Assembly: GCF_000208745.1 (NCBI RefSeq)
Contig: NC_030857.1
Span: 17,688,033-17,752,032, forward strand
Reading direction: 5' to 3'
DNA length: 64,000 bases
DNA from: Theobroma cacao
Taxonomy: Eukaryota; Streptophyta; Magnoliopsida; Malvales; Malvaceae
Part shown: piece after piece, positions 10,905-23,412 of the stretch
How the letters are laid out: the number at the start of each line of letters is the position of its first letter
How positions within the stretch are numbered: the stretch's first letter is position 1
The notes under the pieces: model-generated
What the model was told of the DNA's origin: nothing
Seen by the model: the letters and a program-made list of their open reading frames with translations, nothing else
Database searches by the model: none
Translations under genes and position numbers: made by a program

Positions 10905-11340
10905 GTTGAGAGAAAACTTTCCTCAATTTTCCAAAAGTGTTGGTGAAAATTGAGAAATTTTACTGGAAAAACTCATCCTGACTTTCCCAACATGTTGACA
11001 AAAATCGAGAAATTTCATGAGAACCTTTTTTCTTTTTAATTTTTCCATCGTTTTGGCGAAAATCCAAAAATAATGTTTTCTCAATTTTCTCAACATGTTG
11101 GTGGAAACCGTGAAAATTTTATTAAAAGAAAACTATTCTTGAGTTTCCCAATGTGCTGATGAAAATCGAGTATGAAAATCTTTTCTAAATTTTTTCAATG
11201 TGCAGGAGAAAACTCAAAAATTTTAGAAAGAGTTTTTCCTCAATTTTCCCAACATGCTAGCAAAAGTTGAGAAATTTTTATTCAAAGAAAGATCTTCTTA
11301 ATTTTCCCAACATGCTATCAAAAATCAAGAATTGTTTTTT
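10905..11340. repeat. Degenerate minisatellite, unit mostly 53-58 bp
   Basis: The phrase TTTTCCCAACATG(T/C)TGGCxAAAATCGAGAAATTTT recurs about eight times, with TTTCCC-like marks near 10927, 10983, 11041, 11086, 11144, 11192, 11245 and 11303. Steps are 45-58 bp, 58 being commonest. Units differ by many substitutions, so it is old. Confidence 0.75.
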
Positions 11341-12115
11341 ATATATATTAATCTTTATTGTATTATCATAATTTTGCTAGAAATATCCATCCAAAATTTG
11401 TATTGAAACTTTATTATCTAGAGGATTTTGATTTACACATTATAACAACTTCTTTTTTCTTATAGACAGATCCACAATGTCATAGCATGTACTCTTACGT
11501 CCACCAAAGATCTGGAATCAAGACAAGATCATTTCGTCCAACATAGTTTCATTGTACAAATGTTGAAATCTAGATTTCCATAATATAATAGAAAATATTT
11601 GATAACACGCCTTATAACCATTCGTACCATCAATAATCATCTATATTGACCTTTTAATATTTCCAGAAACACCACTTACATTAATATAGTTATGCTTCGC
11701 AACCTATGCATCATACCATGACAAATTTATGGCCATCAATTAATAACACCATCTATTATTGTAAATTTCTCAAAATCCTCTAGAATTGAATCCATACTTG
11801 AGGTCTTCGAATATAAAATACCACCATGAAAATCGTTCCTTGTACTTTAACATAGGAAGGTCATTCCTCGCAAGAACACAATTATGTACTTTAGTCTACT
11901 TGTTCTAAATCAACCTTCTCAATGAAAATCCTTGCTGGACTATATTCTTTAACATATTTCCGTTGAGGACTCAAACAATCAAAGGCTTATTTTCAAAGCC
12001 ACTCATAACTTTAATAATTCAATGCATGCCAAATAGCATTTCAGCTCATTGGTCCCAATGGACATTATTTTCAAATCTCCCAAGGTGTCCTTGTCGTTAA
12101 TCCTGACCATACAAA
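11341..12115. other. Unclassified flank of the Tekay-type element
   Basis: No coding region recognised. It is presumably continuous with 23413 onwards before the insertion of the 11.3-kb element, and may be decayed repeat. Confidence 0.35.
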
Positions 12116-12120
12116 ACTAA

Positions 12121-15100
12121 TGTAAAACCCGACTCTATAAAATACATGTCATGACATACATGCTTTGAGTAGCATGTTATTACGCTAGAAAAGCACTAAA
12201 GAATAGACGAAACCTGATATTGTACCTAACGGTACACTTAAATTGATTTAACCTCGAACTAGTTCAAATAGGAATTGTAGGATGAAATTTAATATTTTAT
12301 AGTCCAGGAATGACTAAAAATGATTGTTCGGAGTTCGAGGGTTCATTTGGGGTAAAATTAGAAATTTTGATATTCAAGGGCAAAATCGTCATTTTGCCAC
12401 CTAAGATAATAATTTGATCATGGAGTGAAATTTTTGATCAAGATTAACTATTTGGAGTATAATTTAATGATAGGAAGTGAAAAAGTTTAATTCTGGTGAT
12501 TTTTGGAGTGTAGGGGCAAAATCGTAATGTTGCCACCCACGGACAAAATTTGAGATTTTGAGAGAATTTAGATCAAATTTGACAAATTGGAGAATGGTAT
12601 GAGTATAAGGGATGAAAAATATGTCTATGGGCAATTTTTCAATTTTTGGGGCAAAAATGTAATTTTTGACTTTTACGGGGGTAAAAGTGTAAATTTCAAA
12701 AATTACTCCACCGAGACTTTGGATGAGTCTGAGAATTTTATCTAAGCTATGAATATATGAGACAAGTGTATGGTGAAAATTTGGAAACAAATGGATGAAA
12801 TTTTAAAAATGGGCCAATGGGAAAGTGACATGTGGCATTTTTTAATGAAATAATATTATTTTAATGAAAAGTCAGCCCATTTAAACCCAAATTTTGAGTG
12901 CTGGCCGGCCATAAGGAAGAACAAGAGAGGAAATAGAGAGGAAAGGAAGAAAAAAAGAAAAACCAAAGAGAAACAAGAAAATTCAAAGGGAAATTCGCGG
13001 TTTTCGACCGTTTACGCGTCTAACGGTAAGATTTTTCGATTTTAGCTTGATTTCTACCTTTCCTATGCCTTTATTTCCATTTAGCATGCTTGAGGAGAGA
13101 GATCAAAAAGTGATATCAAGGGCTGGACGAAATTCTAGGGGAGAGAAATTGAAATTTTTAGGTTTTGATTTTTAGTTAAATTGATAGTTTTAGTTAGTTA
13201 AATGTGTTTAGAAATTAAATTGGGCAAGAAATCATTAAATTTTCACAATACCCACTCTTGGCTGGATGCTCAATGCTGTACAATGATGATGAATTGATTT
13301 TATTCTAAGGAAAATGAAGAGAAAATGATGAAAAACGATTAAACGTGATAGAAAAACAAAGTAGAAAATTAACCGAGTTAATGTCCCATTTTTGGCCGAA
13401 TTTTCCAAGGAAGGGAGTGAGCTGATTTTGTTGTTTTTAGAAGGTTATTGGCTGATATTTAATGGTTAGAAATGTTGGAGAGAGAATGGGATGATTTAGA
13501 GCTAAAATGGAGCGCGTTAGCAATTTATCGGGCAAAGTGCCAAAAATAGGTTAATACCGCGTTTAAGCCGTTTTAGGCTATTGCATTTCATACCATGCAT
13601 TAGTATAGGATTTAAGTTAATTATATAGTGATTTAGCATCAATGTGATGAATTGTGTAAATTTTTGTAATGTGTCTAGGAGGAGAGCCTTCCGGAAAAGG
13701 CAAAGAAGTCGTACCCGACGAGTAGTGATCGGGGCGCTTAGAAAGCTTTTAGTTTGTACAAACGGTGAGTAAACTTATTATTATTGTAAATTATCTAGAG
13801 TTTATTTTTAAATGCCCTTTATGTATTTTATGAAATGAAAACGAGATTAAAACGGGATTTTTGATGTTTTAGGAATAAATGTGACAAATAAAAATATATT
13901 GTATTGATTATGAAATTGAGTAATTGGAGGCTGCAAATTGACTTGAAAAATATATATTTTCCTAGGAATGGCTTATGAGAAATGAGTATATGTGGCTATA
14001 TTTTGTGAGTGCATTGGGAAATTTATGTAAGTTGTTTTTACTATGCAGGCTGGATAAATAAATAAAAGCCACGTTATACTGTCGAAATTTTATTAAAATT
14101 GGTGGGTTAGTCACTGCAGTGACGGGTTTCCGTGGACTGCCTATTAGAGGGGCACGGTAAACCCAGTTATATAGTTACTCCGGTTGTAGAGGCGAGGAGG
14201 GTAACTCCTGGGGTAGTATTAGAGCTCACTTCACGTCGAACCCCCACGTGAATGTGTAACTCGGCCAACGCCAAGGAACGGCTGGTTTTAAAAATAAAAA
14301 TGTGTTTCACGTGTGAATATTTTAACACCCTTGGCGGACTCGGTTAGATGCCTCGGCCAAGGTATCCCCGAGGATTAGTTTTGGCTTGAGCCTTGTTTTA
14401 ATAAAAGACATAAGCCTTAACAACTGTTTTGGTAAATTACAAATATTTTATGGTTTAAGAAATAAATTGAAAACATTATGAAATGGGTTGAAATTTGTTG
14501 TTTAAACTTGCCTCCATTTTACTCGCCTTTAGATATTTATGATAATGTCTGTTTACTCATTGGGATTGCAAAATCTCACCCAACTCCTTTCCACCCATTT
14601 CAGGTTCAGTATAGACTGTAGATAGCTGATCTCATCGAGGACTACCATTGGATCTGCATTTTCCAAACCGTAGGTTCACAGTCCTCTTTACTTTTGTTTA
14701 TTCGGGGGCCCTCTTGTTATTGTAAATTAAATTAAATATTTTGGCTTACTGTATTTCAGTATGTATAAATTTATTTAGCTTTTACGCTATAAAAATTATT
14801 CACGTATAACTCTATAAATATTGTTTTATAAGAAAATAGAATATTTTCCTTAATATTTCTTTTATTTTCTTATTATATTCAAATAACCGTAATTTCGTTT
14901 TAAATGAAGATTTTAGACTTTTAAACTCATTTTGAATATGAATTATGTGTTTTGTACTTGTATATTACGTTTTAGCCAGTTTCGAAATTTTTGAGAAAAA
15001 AATGACCAAAATACCCCTGTGTGGCGAAAATTTTATTTTGATTGTTTTTGATCTAAAATAGTATATATTCTCTAAAAACTCGATATTTAACAATGATTGC

Positions 15101-15226
15101 TCACAGGAAAGGAAAGAAACTGATATGTAAGCCTTGCGGGGTTCCGGTTGGCATTCCGGATAATGAGTGTCAATCGGGACGTCGCGGCGATTGTCATGGG
15201 CCTGAGGGAGGTTCCGGGTCGTGACA
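12121..15226 (+). repeat. 5' LTR of the Tekay-type element
   Basis: 3106 bp, TGTAAAACCC...GGTCGTGACA. It carries two CACGTG motifs (14245-14250, 14308-14313), a possible TATA at 14812-14819 (CTATAAAT), and a consensus splice donor GTGAGT at 13765 with an acceptor TTTCAG ending at 14603. The minus-strand ORF 12464-12790 and its copy in the 3' LTR are non-coding shadows. Confidence 0.95.
13765..14603 (+). other. Candidate intron inside the LTR leader
   Basis: AACG|GTGAGTAAAC (donor) and CATTTCAG|GTTCAG (acceptor) bound 839 nt. The diverged minus-strand LTR at 57533-60997 keeps both sites (donor at 59019, acceptor at 58150 on the minus strand), and the LTR at 38797 keeps the donor (40294). Conservation across diverged LTRs suggests a spliced leader, but common ancestry alone could explain it. 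Confidence 0.4.
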
Positions 15227-15233
15227 ATTCTAT

Positions 15234-15245
15234 TGGTATCAGAGC
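15234..15245 (+). other. Primer binding site, initiator Met-tRNA type
   Basis: TGGTATCAGAGC, 7 bp after the LTR end, is complementary to the 3' end of plant initiator Met-tRNA, the usual primer of this group. Confidence 0.9.
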
Positions 15246-15407
15246 TTTTGGTTTTAAAGATAAGAGTTTTTGGTTTTAAAGTGGTTTTAAAAAATTACAA
15301 TATCAGTGTGGCCCCGGATTAAGTTAGGTTAGGTTGAATAGAATGCATGCATTTTCATATAGAGCCTAAGGTTCCCTAAGCTTGCTCGTTTTCTCTTATA
15401 GATTATT

Positions 15408-18400
15408 ATGCCTCCTCGACGCGGACGCCCACCTCTCACTAGATCGGTTGGGAGGGGAAAAGGTCGTTCCCAACGTCGTCAGCTAGATGCAGTAGGGGAA
15501 GAATCGGCTGCGTCTACCATTCGGGCAGCACCTACTGCTGAGCAGGCCGATAGTCCTCCACATCCTCCATCTCCTCAGCCACCTACGGGTATTCCCGCCA
15601 TGCCTACTGAGGCAGCACAAGCATTGGCAGCTTTCTTTGCAGCAATGGCTGGTCAAGCTCAGACTGGTCAAGTTCCACCTGTAGTGCCTCCAACTACTCC
15701 TTTAGTTCCACCACCAGTACAGGATGTATCCATTTCCAAGAAGCTGAAGGAGGCTAGGCAATTGGGTTGTGTATCTTTCACGGGTGAGTTGGATGCCACT
15801 GTGGCAAAGGACTGGATTAATCAGGTTTCAGAGACTCTCTCTGATATGAGATTAGACGACGACATGAAGCTGATGGTGGCTACGAGATTATTAGAGAAGA
15901 GGGCTCGTACTTGGTGGAATTCGGTGAAGTCCCGTTCCGCTACTCCTCAGACATGGTCTGATTTTCTCAGGGAATTCGATGGTCAGTATTTCACTTATTT
16001 CCATCAGAAAGAAAAGAAGAGAGAATTTCTGAGTTTGAAACAGGGAAATCTAACTGTAGAGGAGTACGAGACTCGTTTTAACGAGTTAATGTTATATGTG
16101 CCGGATCTGGTGAAATCTGAGCAGGATCAGGCCAGTTATTTCGAGGAAGGGCTCCGTAATGAGATTAGAGAGCGGATGACAGTGACTGGTAGGGAGCCGC
16201 ATAAGGAGGTGGTACAGATGGCTTTACGAGCTGAGAAGCTCGCGACTGAGAATAGGAGGATTCGGACTGAGTTTGCAAAAAGGAGGAATCCTGGTATGTC
16301 TTCTAGTCAGCCAGTAAAAAGAGGCAAGGACTCAGCGATTTCAGGGAGTACTACTTCTGTTTCCGTGACATCTCCTCGACCTCCATTTCCACCATCACAA
16401 CAGAGACCTTCGAGGTTTAGCAGATCTGCTATGACTGGTTCTGGGAAGAGTTTCGGAGGTTCTGACAGATGCAGAAATTGTGGGAATTATCATAGTGGGC
16501 TATGTAGAGAGCCAACAAGATGTTTCCAATGTGGACAGACGGGTCATATTAGGAGTAATTGCCCACGGTTAGGACGAGCCACGGTAGTTGCATCATCTTC
16601 ACCAGCTCGCACTGATATACAGAGGAGAGATTCTTCTGGGTTGCCACCGAGACAGGGAGTGGCCATACGGTCCGGTGTGGAGAGTAATACCCCGGCACAT
16701 CCACCTTCGAGACCACAGACTCGTACCTCGACAAGAGTTTTCGCTGTGACGGAAGATGAGGCACAGGTCCGACCTGGAGCAGTGACAGGTACTATGTCTT
16801 TATTTGATAAAGATGCTTATGTTTTGATAGATTCTGGCTCAGATAGGTCTTATGTGAGCACCACATTTGCATCAATTGCTGATAGAAACTTGTCACCATT
16901 AGAGGAAGAAATTGTAATTCACACCCCTTTAGGAGAAAAGCTAGTTAGAAACAGTTGTTATAGAGACTGTGGGGTAAGGGTAGGCGAGGAAGAATTTAGG
17001 GGTGACTTAATTCCTCTAGAGATCCTGGATTTTGATCTAATATTGGGTATGGACTGGTTAACTGCACATCGGGCGAACGTGGATTGTTTCCGAAAGGAAG
17101 TTGTTCTTCGAAATTCGGAGGGAGCAGAGATTGTGTTTGTAGGGAAACGTCGAGTATTACCGTCCTGTGTAATCTCGGCCATCAAAGCTTCGAAATTAGT
17201 GCAGAAAGGGTATCCGACTTATTTGGCATACGTGATTGATACTTCAAAGGGGGAACCTAAGTTAGAGGATGTCCCGATAGTAAGTGAGTTTCCTGATGTA
17301 TTTCCTGATGATTTACCGGGACTGCCTCCTGATCGAGAGCTTGAGTTCCCTATTGATTTACTTCCGGGTACCGCACCTATTTCTATCCCTCCATATAGAA
17401 TGGCTCCGGCAGAGTTGAAGGAGTTGAAAGTACAATTGCAAGAGTTGGTGGACAAGGGTTTTATACGCCCTAGTATATCTCCATGGGGAGCACCGGTTTT
17501 ATTTGTGAAAAAGAAAGACGGTACACTTCGGTTATGTATCGATTACCGACAGCTTAACAGAATGACCATTAAGAACAAGTATCCGTTACCGAGGATTGAT
17601 GATCTTTTCGATCAATTACAGGGAGCTACAGTGTTTTCCAAGGTTGATCTAAGGTCTGGGTATCATCAGTTGAGGATTAAAGAACAGGATGTACCCAAGA
17701 CAGCGTTCAGGACTCGGTACGGTCATTATGAGTTCTTGGTCATGCCTTTCGGGTTAACTAACGCACCGGCAGCTTTTATGGATCTCATGAATAGGGTGTT
17801 CCACCCTTACTTGGACAAGTTTGTTATTGTGTTCATTGATGACATACTGGTTTACTCGAGAGATAATGATGAGCACGCTGCCCACTTGCGTATAGTATTA
17901 CAAACTTTGAGGGAAAGACAGTTGTATGCAAAGTTTTCGAAGTGTGAGTTTTGGTTACAGGAAGTGGTATTCTTGGGACACGTAGTATCGAGAACTGGAA
18001 TATATGTTGATCCTAAGAAAGTAGAGGCAATTTTACAATGGGAGCAACCTAAGACAGTGACGGAGATTCGTAGTTTCCTCGGATTAGCCGGTTATTATCG
18101 GAGGTTTGTTCAGGGGTTTTCCTTAATAGCAGCTCCTTTGACCCGTCTAACTCGTAAGGGAGTTAAGTTTGTGTGGGATGATGTTTGTGAGAATCGATTT
18201 CAGGAGCTAAAGAACCGGTTAACCTCCGCTCCCGTTTTAACACTTCCTGTTAATGGTAAGGGATTTGTAGTATATAGTGATGCCTCAAAGTTGGGGTTGG
18301 GGTGCGTATTGATGCAGGATGAAAAAGTTGTGGCTTATGCTTCTAGACAGCTAAAGAGGCATGAAGCAAATTACCCTACCCATGATTTAGAGTTAGCAGC

Positions 18401-19817
18401 AGTGGTGTTTGCTTTAAAAATCTGGAGGCATTACTTGTATGGTGAGCATTGTCGGATATTTACGGATCACAAGAGTTTAAAATATTTGCTCACCCAAAAG
18501 GAGCTTAATTTGAGGCAAAGGCGATGGTTGGAGTTGATAAAAGATTATGACTTGGTGATAGACTATCATCCGGGAAAGGCGAACGTTGTAGCTGATGCCT
18601 TAAGTCGTAAGTCTTCATCGTCTTTAGCAGCACTTCAGAGTTGTTATTTTCCAGCATTAATAGAGATGAAATCTCTTGGGGTCCAGTTGAGAAATGGTGA
18701 GGATGGATCCTTATTGGCAAACTTCATTGTGCGACCTTCGTTACTTAATCAGATCAAGGACATTCAGAGGTCTGATGATGAGTTAAGAAAAGAAATTCAA
18801 AAACTGACCGATGGGGGAGTCAGTGAGTTCAGATTTGGAGAGGATAACGTCTTGATGTTTAAAGATCGAGTTTGTGTTCCTGAGGGAAACCAGTTGAGAC
18901 AAGCGATCATGGAAGAAGCCCATTCATCTGCCTATGCATTACATCCCGGAAGCACCAAGATGTATAGGACTATCAGGGAGAATTATTGGTGGCCGGGTAT
19001 GAAGCGAGACGTAGCAGAATTCGTAGCAAAGTGTCTCGTATGTCAGCAAGTTAAGGCGGAGCATCAGAGGCCAGCAGGTACACTTCAGTCTTTACCTGTT
19101 CCCGAGTGGAAATGGGAGCATGTAACTATGGATTTTGTTTTGGGATTGCCGCGGACACAGAGGGGAAAGGATGCGATCTGGGTGATCGTAGATCGGTTGA
19201 CTAAGTCCGCTCACTTTTTAGCTGTCCATAGTACATACTCTATTGAGAAGCTGGCTCAGCTCTATATAGATGAGATTGTGAGGCTACATGGAGTTCCCGT
19301 TTCTATAGTGTCAGACCGAGATCCTCGATTCACTTCTCGATTCTGGCCGAAATTTCAAGAAGCTCTCGGAACCAAATTGAAATTTAGCACTGCTTTTCAC
19401 CCACAGACGGATGGTCAGTCAGAGAGGACTATCCAGACCTTGGAGGATATGTTACGGGCTTGTGTCATTGACTTTATTGGGAGTTGGGACAGACATTTGC
19501 CATTGGTGGAATTTGCTTACAACAATAGCTTTCAGTCTAGCATTGGTATGGCACCATACGAAGCTTTATATGGAAGGAAATGTCGTACTCCACTTTGTTG
19601 GGATGAAGTGGGTGAAAGAAAGTTAGTGAGTGTGGAATTGATCGAGCTAACTAATGACAAGATCAAGGTTATACGAGAGAGGCTAAAGGTAGCCCAGGAT
19701 AGGCAGAAGAGCTATGCAGATAAACGGAGAAAAGACTTGGAGTTTGAGATCGATGATAAAGTTTTTCTTAAGGTTTCTCCTTGGAAAGGTAATAATTTGA
19801 ATACTTTGAAGTATTAA
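15408..19817 (+). CDS. Gag-pol polyprotein, truncated at an insertion
   Basis: 1469-residue frame starting MPPRRGRPP, the usual start of this clade. Order: Gag; CCHC zinc knuckle from residue 372 ([14 protein letters not shown]); aspartic protease with DSGS at 475; reverse transcriptase with IDDIL at 811; RNase H with YSDAS near 958; integrase zinc-binding H/C region near 1170-1220 and catalytic D1242, D1303, E1339 (the last two 35 residues apart). The frame then reads SPWKG and enters an 84-bp insertion with three in-frame stops (TAA, TGA, TAA). The rest of the family protein, the GPY/F module and chromodomain, follows in the same frame at 19873-20264. The upstream enzymatic core is intact. 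Confidence 0.95.
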   Translation: MPPRRGRPPLTRSVGRGKGRSQRRQLDAVGEESAASTIRAAPTAEQADSPPHPPSPQPPTGIPAMPTEAAQALAAFFAAMAGQAQTGQVPPVVPPTTPLVPPPVQDVSISKKLKEARQLGCVSFTGELDATVAKDWINQVSETLSDMRLDDDMKLMVATRLLEKRARTWWNSVKSRSATPQTWSDFLREFDGQYFTYFHQKEKKREFLSLKQGNLTVEEYETRFNELMLYVPDLVKSEQDQASYFEEGLRNEIRERMTVTGREPHKEVVQMALRAEKLATENRRIRTEFAKRRNPGMSSSQPVKRGKDSAISGSTTSVSVTSPRPPFPPSQQRPSRFSRSAMTGSGKSFGGSDRCRNCGNYHSGLCREPTRCFQCGQTGHIRSNCPRLGRATVVASSSPARTDIQRRDSSGLPPRQGVAIRSGVESNTPAHPPSRPQTRTSTRVFAVTEDEAQVRPGAVTGTMSLFDKDAYVLIDSGSDRSYVSTTFASIADRNLSPLEEEIVIHTPLGEKLVRNSCYRDCGVRVGEEEFRGDLIPLEILDFDLILGMDWLTAHRANVDCFRKEVVLRNSEGAEIVFVGKRRVLPSCVISAIKASKLVQKGYPTYLAYVIDTSKGEPKLEDVPIVSEFPDVFPDDLPGLPPDRELEFPIDLLPGTAPISIPPYRMAPAELKELKVQLQELVDKGFIRPSISPWGAPVLFVKKKDGTLRLCIDYRQLNRMTIKNKYPLPRIDDLFDQLQGATVFSKVDLRSGYHQLRIKEQDVPKTAFRTRYGHYEFLVMPFGLTNAPAAFMDLMNRVFHPYLDKFVIVFIDDILVYSRDNDEHAAHLRIVLQTLRERQLYAKFSKCEFWLQEVVFLGHVVSRTGIYVDPKKVEAILQWEQPKTVTEIRSFLGLAGYYRRFVQGFSLIAAPLTRLTRKGVKFVWDDVCENRFQELKNRLTSAPVLTLPVNGKGFVVYSDASKLGLGCVLMQDEKVVAYASRQLKRHEANYPTHDLELAAVVFALKIWRHYLYGEHCRIFTDHKSLKYLLTQKELNLRQRRWLELIKDYDLVIDYHPGKANVVADALSRKSSSSLAALQSCYFPALIEMKSLGVQLRNGEDGSLLANFIVRPSLLNQIKDIQRSDDELRKEIQKLTDGGVSEFRFGEDNVLMFKDRVCVPEGNQLRQAIMEEAHSSAYALHPGSTKMYRTIRENYWWPGMKRDVAEFVAKCLVCQQVKAEHQRPAGTLQSLPVPEWKWEHVTMDFVLGLPRTQRGKDAIWVIVDRLTKSAHFLAVHSTYSIEKLAQLYIDEIVRLHGVPVSIVSDRDPRFTSRFWPKFQEALGTKLKFSTAFHPQTDGQSERTIQTLEDMLRACVIDFIGSWDRHLPLVEFAYNNSFQSSIGMAPYEALYGRKCRTPLCWDEVGERKLVSVELIELTNDKIKVIRERLKVAQDRQKSYADKRRKDLEFEIDDKVFLKVSPWKGNNLNTLKY

Positions 19818-19872
19818 ATCTTATTGATTATACTATCATGATAAATTATGGTGTTTTATTGGATAATGAAAG
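19789..19872 (+). other. 84-bp intron-like insertion in gag-pol
   Basis: AT-rich insert bounded by direct repeats GAAAGGT (19784-19790 and 19868-19874). One way of drawing the edges gives GT (19789) to AG (19872), and the codons on either side then join as in related elements (SPWKG to VIRF). It contains AATACTTTGAAGTATT, a small inverted repeat, but no terminal inverted repeats. It could be a target duplication around a small insert, repair filler, or a new intron. Confidence 0.75.
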
Positions 19873-20264
19873 GTGTGATTCGATTTGCGAAGAGGGGAAA
19901 GCTCAACCCGAGATATATTGGACCATTCCGAATCATTGAAAGGATTGGACCAGTGGCTTATCGGTTAGAATTACCTCCGGAGTTAGATCGGATCCACAAC
20001 GTTTTCCATGTCTCCATGCTTAAGAAATATGTACCAGATCCCTCTCACGTCCTCGAAGCACCTCCGATCGAGTTGCATGACGATTTGAAGTTCGAGGTAC
20101 AACCTGTGAGTATCTTGGATCGAAAGGATCGAGTACTGAGAAACAAGAGTATTTCAATGGTCAAAGTGTTGTGGAAAAGTGCTCGAATGGAGGAAATGAC
20201 ATGGGAAGTAGAGCATCAGATGAGGAACCAATACCCGCATCTATTTGTCGAATCTGGTAAGTGA
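19873..20264 (+). pseudogene. C-terminal part of gag-pol: GPY/F module and chromodomain
   Basis: Same frame as the 1469-residue ORF. Begins [18 protein letters not shown] (the GPY/F signature of chromovirus integrases), then the [18 protein letters not shown] linker, then a chromodomain-like end ([27 protein letters not shown]). In the family the chromodomain guides integration, by binding modified histone H3 in studied members. A methionine at 19848 could open a separate 138-residue frame, but the part before 19873 comes from the insertion. Expression needs splicing, readthrough or reinitiation. Confidence 0.88.
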
Positions 20265-20285
20265 AATTTTGAGGTCAAAATTTTA

Positions 20286-20303
20286 TTTTAAGGGGGGTAG
20301 AAT
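20286..20303 (+). other. Polypurine tract
   Basis: TTTTAAGGGGGGTAGAAT directly precedes the 3' LTR at 20304; its purine run AAGGGGGG would prime plus-strand synthesis. Confidence 0.88.
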
Positions 20304-23300
20304 TGTAAAACCCGACCCTATAAATACATGTCATGACATACATGCATTGAGTAGCATGTTATTACGCTAGAAAAGCACCTAAGAATAGACGAAACCTGAT
20401 ATTGTACCTAACGGTACACTTAAATTGATTTAACCTCGAACTAGTTCAAATAGGAATTGTAGGATGAAATTTAATATTTTATAGTCCAGGAATGACTAAA
20501 AATGATTGTTCGGAGTTCGAGGGTTCATTTGGGGTAAAATTAGAAATTTTGATATTCAAGGGCAAAATCGTCATTTTGCCACCTAAGATAATAATTTGAT
20601 CATGGAGTGAAATTTTTGACCAAGATTAACTATTTGGAGTATAATTTAATGATAGGAAGTGAAAAAGTTTAATTCTGGTGATTTTTGGAGTGTAGGGGCA
20701 AAATCGTAATTTTGCCACCCACGGACAAAATTTGAGATTTTGAGAGAATTTAGATCAAATTTGACAAATTGGAGAATGGTATGAGTATAAGGGATGAAAA
20801 ATATGTCTATGGGCAATTTTTCAATTTTTGGGGCAAAAATGTAATTTTTGACTTTTACGGGGGCAAAAGTGTAAATTTCAAAAATTACTCCACCGAGACT
20901 TTGGATGAGTCTGAGAATTTTATCTAAGCTATGAATATATGAGACAAGTGTATGGTGAAAATTTGGAAACAAATGGATGAAATTTTAAAAATGGGCCAAT
21001 GGGAAAGTGACACGTGGCATTTTTTAATGAAATAATATTATTTTAATGAAAAGTCAGCCATTTAAACCCAAATTTTGAGTGCTGGCCGGCCATAAGGAAG
21101 AAAAAGAGAGGAAATAGAGAGGAAAGGAAGAAAAAAAGAAAAACCAAAGAGAAACAAGAAAATTCAAAGGGAAATTCGCGGTTTTCGACCGTTTACGCGT
21201 CTAACGGTAAGATTTTTCGATTTTAGCTTGATTTCTACCTTTCCTATGCCTTTATTTCCATTTAGCATGCTTGAGGAGAGAGATCAAAAAGTGATATCAA
21301 GGGCTGGACGAAATTCTAGGGGAGAGAAATTGAAATTTTTAGGTTTTGATTTTTAGTTAAATTGATAGTTTTAGTTAGTTAAATGTGTTTAGAAATTAAA
21401 TTGGGCAAGAAATCATTAAATTTTCACAATACCCACTCTTGGCTGGATGCTCAATGCTGTACAATGATGATGAATTGATTTTATTCTAAGGAAAATGAAG
21501 AGAAAATGATGAAAAACGATTAAACGTGATAGAAAAACAAAGTAGAAAATTAACCGAGTTAATGTCCCATTTTTGGCCGAATTTTCCAAGGAAGGGAGTG
21601 AGCTGATTTTGTTGTTTTTAGAAGGTTATTGGCTGATATTTAATGGTTAGAAATGTTGGAGAGAGAATGGGATGATTTAGAGCTAAAATGGAGCGCGTTA
21701 GCAATTTATCGGGCAAAGTGCCAAAAATAGGTTAATACCGCGTTTAAGCCGTTTTAGGCTATTGCATTTCATACCATGCATTAGTATAGGATTTAAGTTA
21801 ATTATATAGTGATTTAGCATCAATGTGATGAATTGTGTAAATTTTTGTAATGTGTCTAGGAGGAGAGCCTTCCGGAAAAGGCAAAGAAGTCGTACCCGAC
21901 GAGTAGTGATCGGGGCGCTTAGAAAGCTTTTAGTTTGTACAAACGGTGAGTAAACTTATTATTATTGTAAATTATCTAGAGTTTATTTTTAAATGCCCTT
22001 TATGTATTTTATGAAATGAAAACGAGATTAAAACGGGATTTTTGATGTTTTAGGAATAAATGTGACAAATAAAAATATATTGTATTGATTATGAAATTGA
22101 GTAATTGGAGGCTGCAAATTGACTTGAAAAATATATATTTTCCTAGGAATGGCTTATGAGAAATGAGTATATGTGGCTATATTTTGTGAGTGCATTGGGA
22201 AATTTATGTAAGTTGTTTTTACTATGCAGGCTGGATAAATAAATAAAAGCCACGTTATACTGTCGAAATTTTATTAAAATTGGTGGGTTAGTCACTGCAG
22301 TGACGGGTTTCCGTGGACTGCCTATTAGAGGGGCACGGTAAACCCAGTTATATAGTTACTCCGGTTGTAGAGGCGAGGAGGGTAACTCCTGGGGTAGTAT
22401 TAGAGCTCACTTCACGTCGAACCCCCACGTGAATGTGTAACTCGGCCAACGCCAAGGAACGGCTGGTTTTAAAAATAAAAATGTGTTTCACGTGTGAATA
22501 TTTTAACACCCTTGGCGGACTCGGTTAGATGCCTCGGCCAAGGTATCCCCGAGGATTAGTTTTGGCTTGAGCCTTGTTTTAATAAAAGACATAAGCCTTA
22601 ACAACTGTTTTGGTAAATTACAAATATTTTATGGTTTAAGAAATAAATTGAAAACATTATGAAATGGGTTGAAATTTGTTGTTTAAACTTGCCTCCATTT
22701 TACTCGCCTTTAGATATTTATGATAATGTCTGTTTACTCATTGGGATTGCAAAATCTCACCCAACTCCTTTCCACCCATTTCAGGTTCAGTATAGACTGT
22801 AGATAGCTGATCTCATCGAGGACTACCATTGGATCTGCATTTTCCAAACCGTAGGTTCACAGTCCTCTTTACTTTTGTTTATTCGGGGGCCCTCTTGTTA
22901 TTGTAAATTAAATTAAATATTTTGGCTTACTGTATTTCAGTATGTATAAATTTATTTAGCTTTTACGCTATAAAAATTATTCACGTATAACTCTATAAAT
23001 ATTGTTTTATAAGAAAATAGAATATTTTCCTTAATATTTCTTTTATTTTCTTATTATATTCAAATAACCGTAATTTCGTTTTAAATGAAGATTTTAGACT
23101 TTTAAACTCATTTTGAATATGAATTATGTGTTTTGTACTTGTATATTACGTTTTAGCCAGTTTCGAAATTTTTGAGAAAAAAATGACCAAAATACCCCTG
23201 TGTGGCGAAAATTTTATTTTGATTGTTTTTGATCTAAAATAGTATATATTCTCTAAAAACTCGATATTTAACAATGATTGCTCACAGGAAAGGAAAGAAA

Positions 23301-23407
23301 CTGATATGTAAGCCTTGCGGGGTTCCGGTTGGCATTCCGGATAATGAGTGTCAATCGGGACGTCGCGACGATTGTCATGGGCCTGAGGGAGGTTCCGGGT
23401 CGTGACA
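20304..23407 (+). repeat. 3' LTR of the Tekay-type element
   Basis: 3104 bp, nearly identical to the 5' LTR. All but one of the differences noticed by eye fall in the first ~850 bp; the single later one is GCGGCGA versus GCGACGA near the end. Confidence 0.95.
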
Positions 23408-23412
23408 ACTAA

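Larger units (their letters stand above)
12116..23412 (+). mobile_element. Complete Tekay-type chromovirus (Ty3/Gypsy) retrotransposon
   Basis: The element proper is 12121-23407 (11,287 bp), flanked by the exact 5-bp duplication ACTAA (12116-12120 and 23408-23412). It has TG...CA long LTRs, an initiator-Met-tRNA-type primer binding site, a gag-pol frame with integrase and a C-terminal chromodomain, and a polypurine tract. The LTRs differ by about 11 substitutions and two 1-nt indels by eye over 3.1 kb (roughly 0.35%), so the insertion is recent. The coding frame is interrupted by an 84-bp insertion, so this copy is probably not autonomous unless that insert is spliced out. Clade assignment rests on gene order, long LTRs and chromodomain. 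Confidence 0.95.

Noticed and set aside
12464..12790. 108-residue minus-strand ORF, repeated at 20646-20972
   Set aside because: The two copies are simply the two LTRs of one element; no start context or domain supports a gene.
19848..20264. Independent 138-residue chromodomain gene
   Set aside because: Its N-terminal residues come from the 84-bp insertion and the remainder is the normal C-terminus of gag-pol in the same frame.
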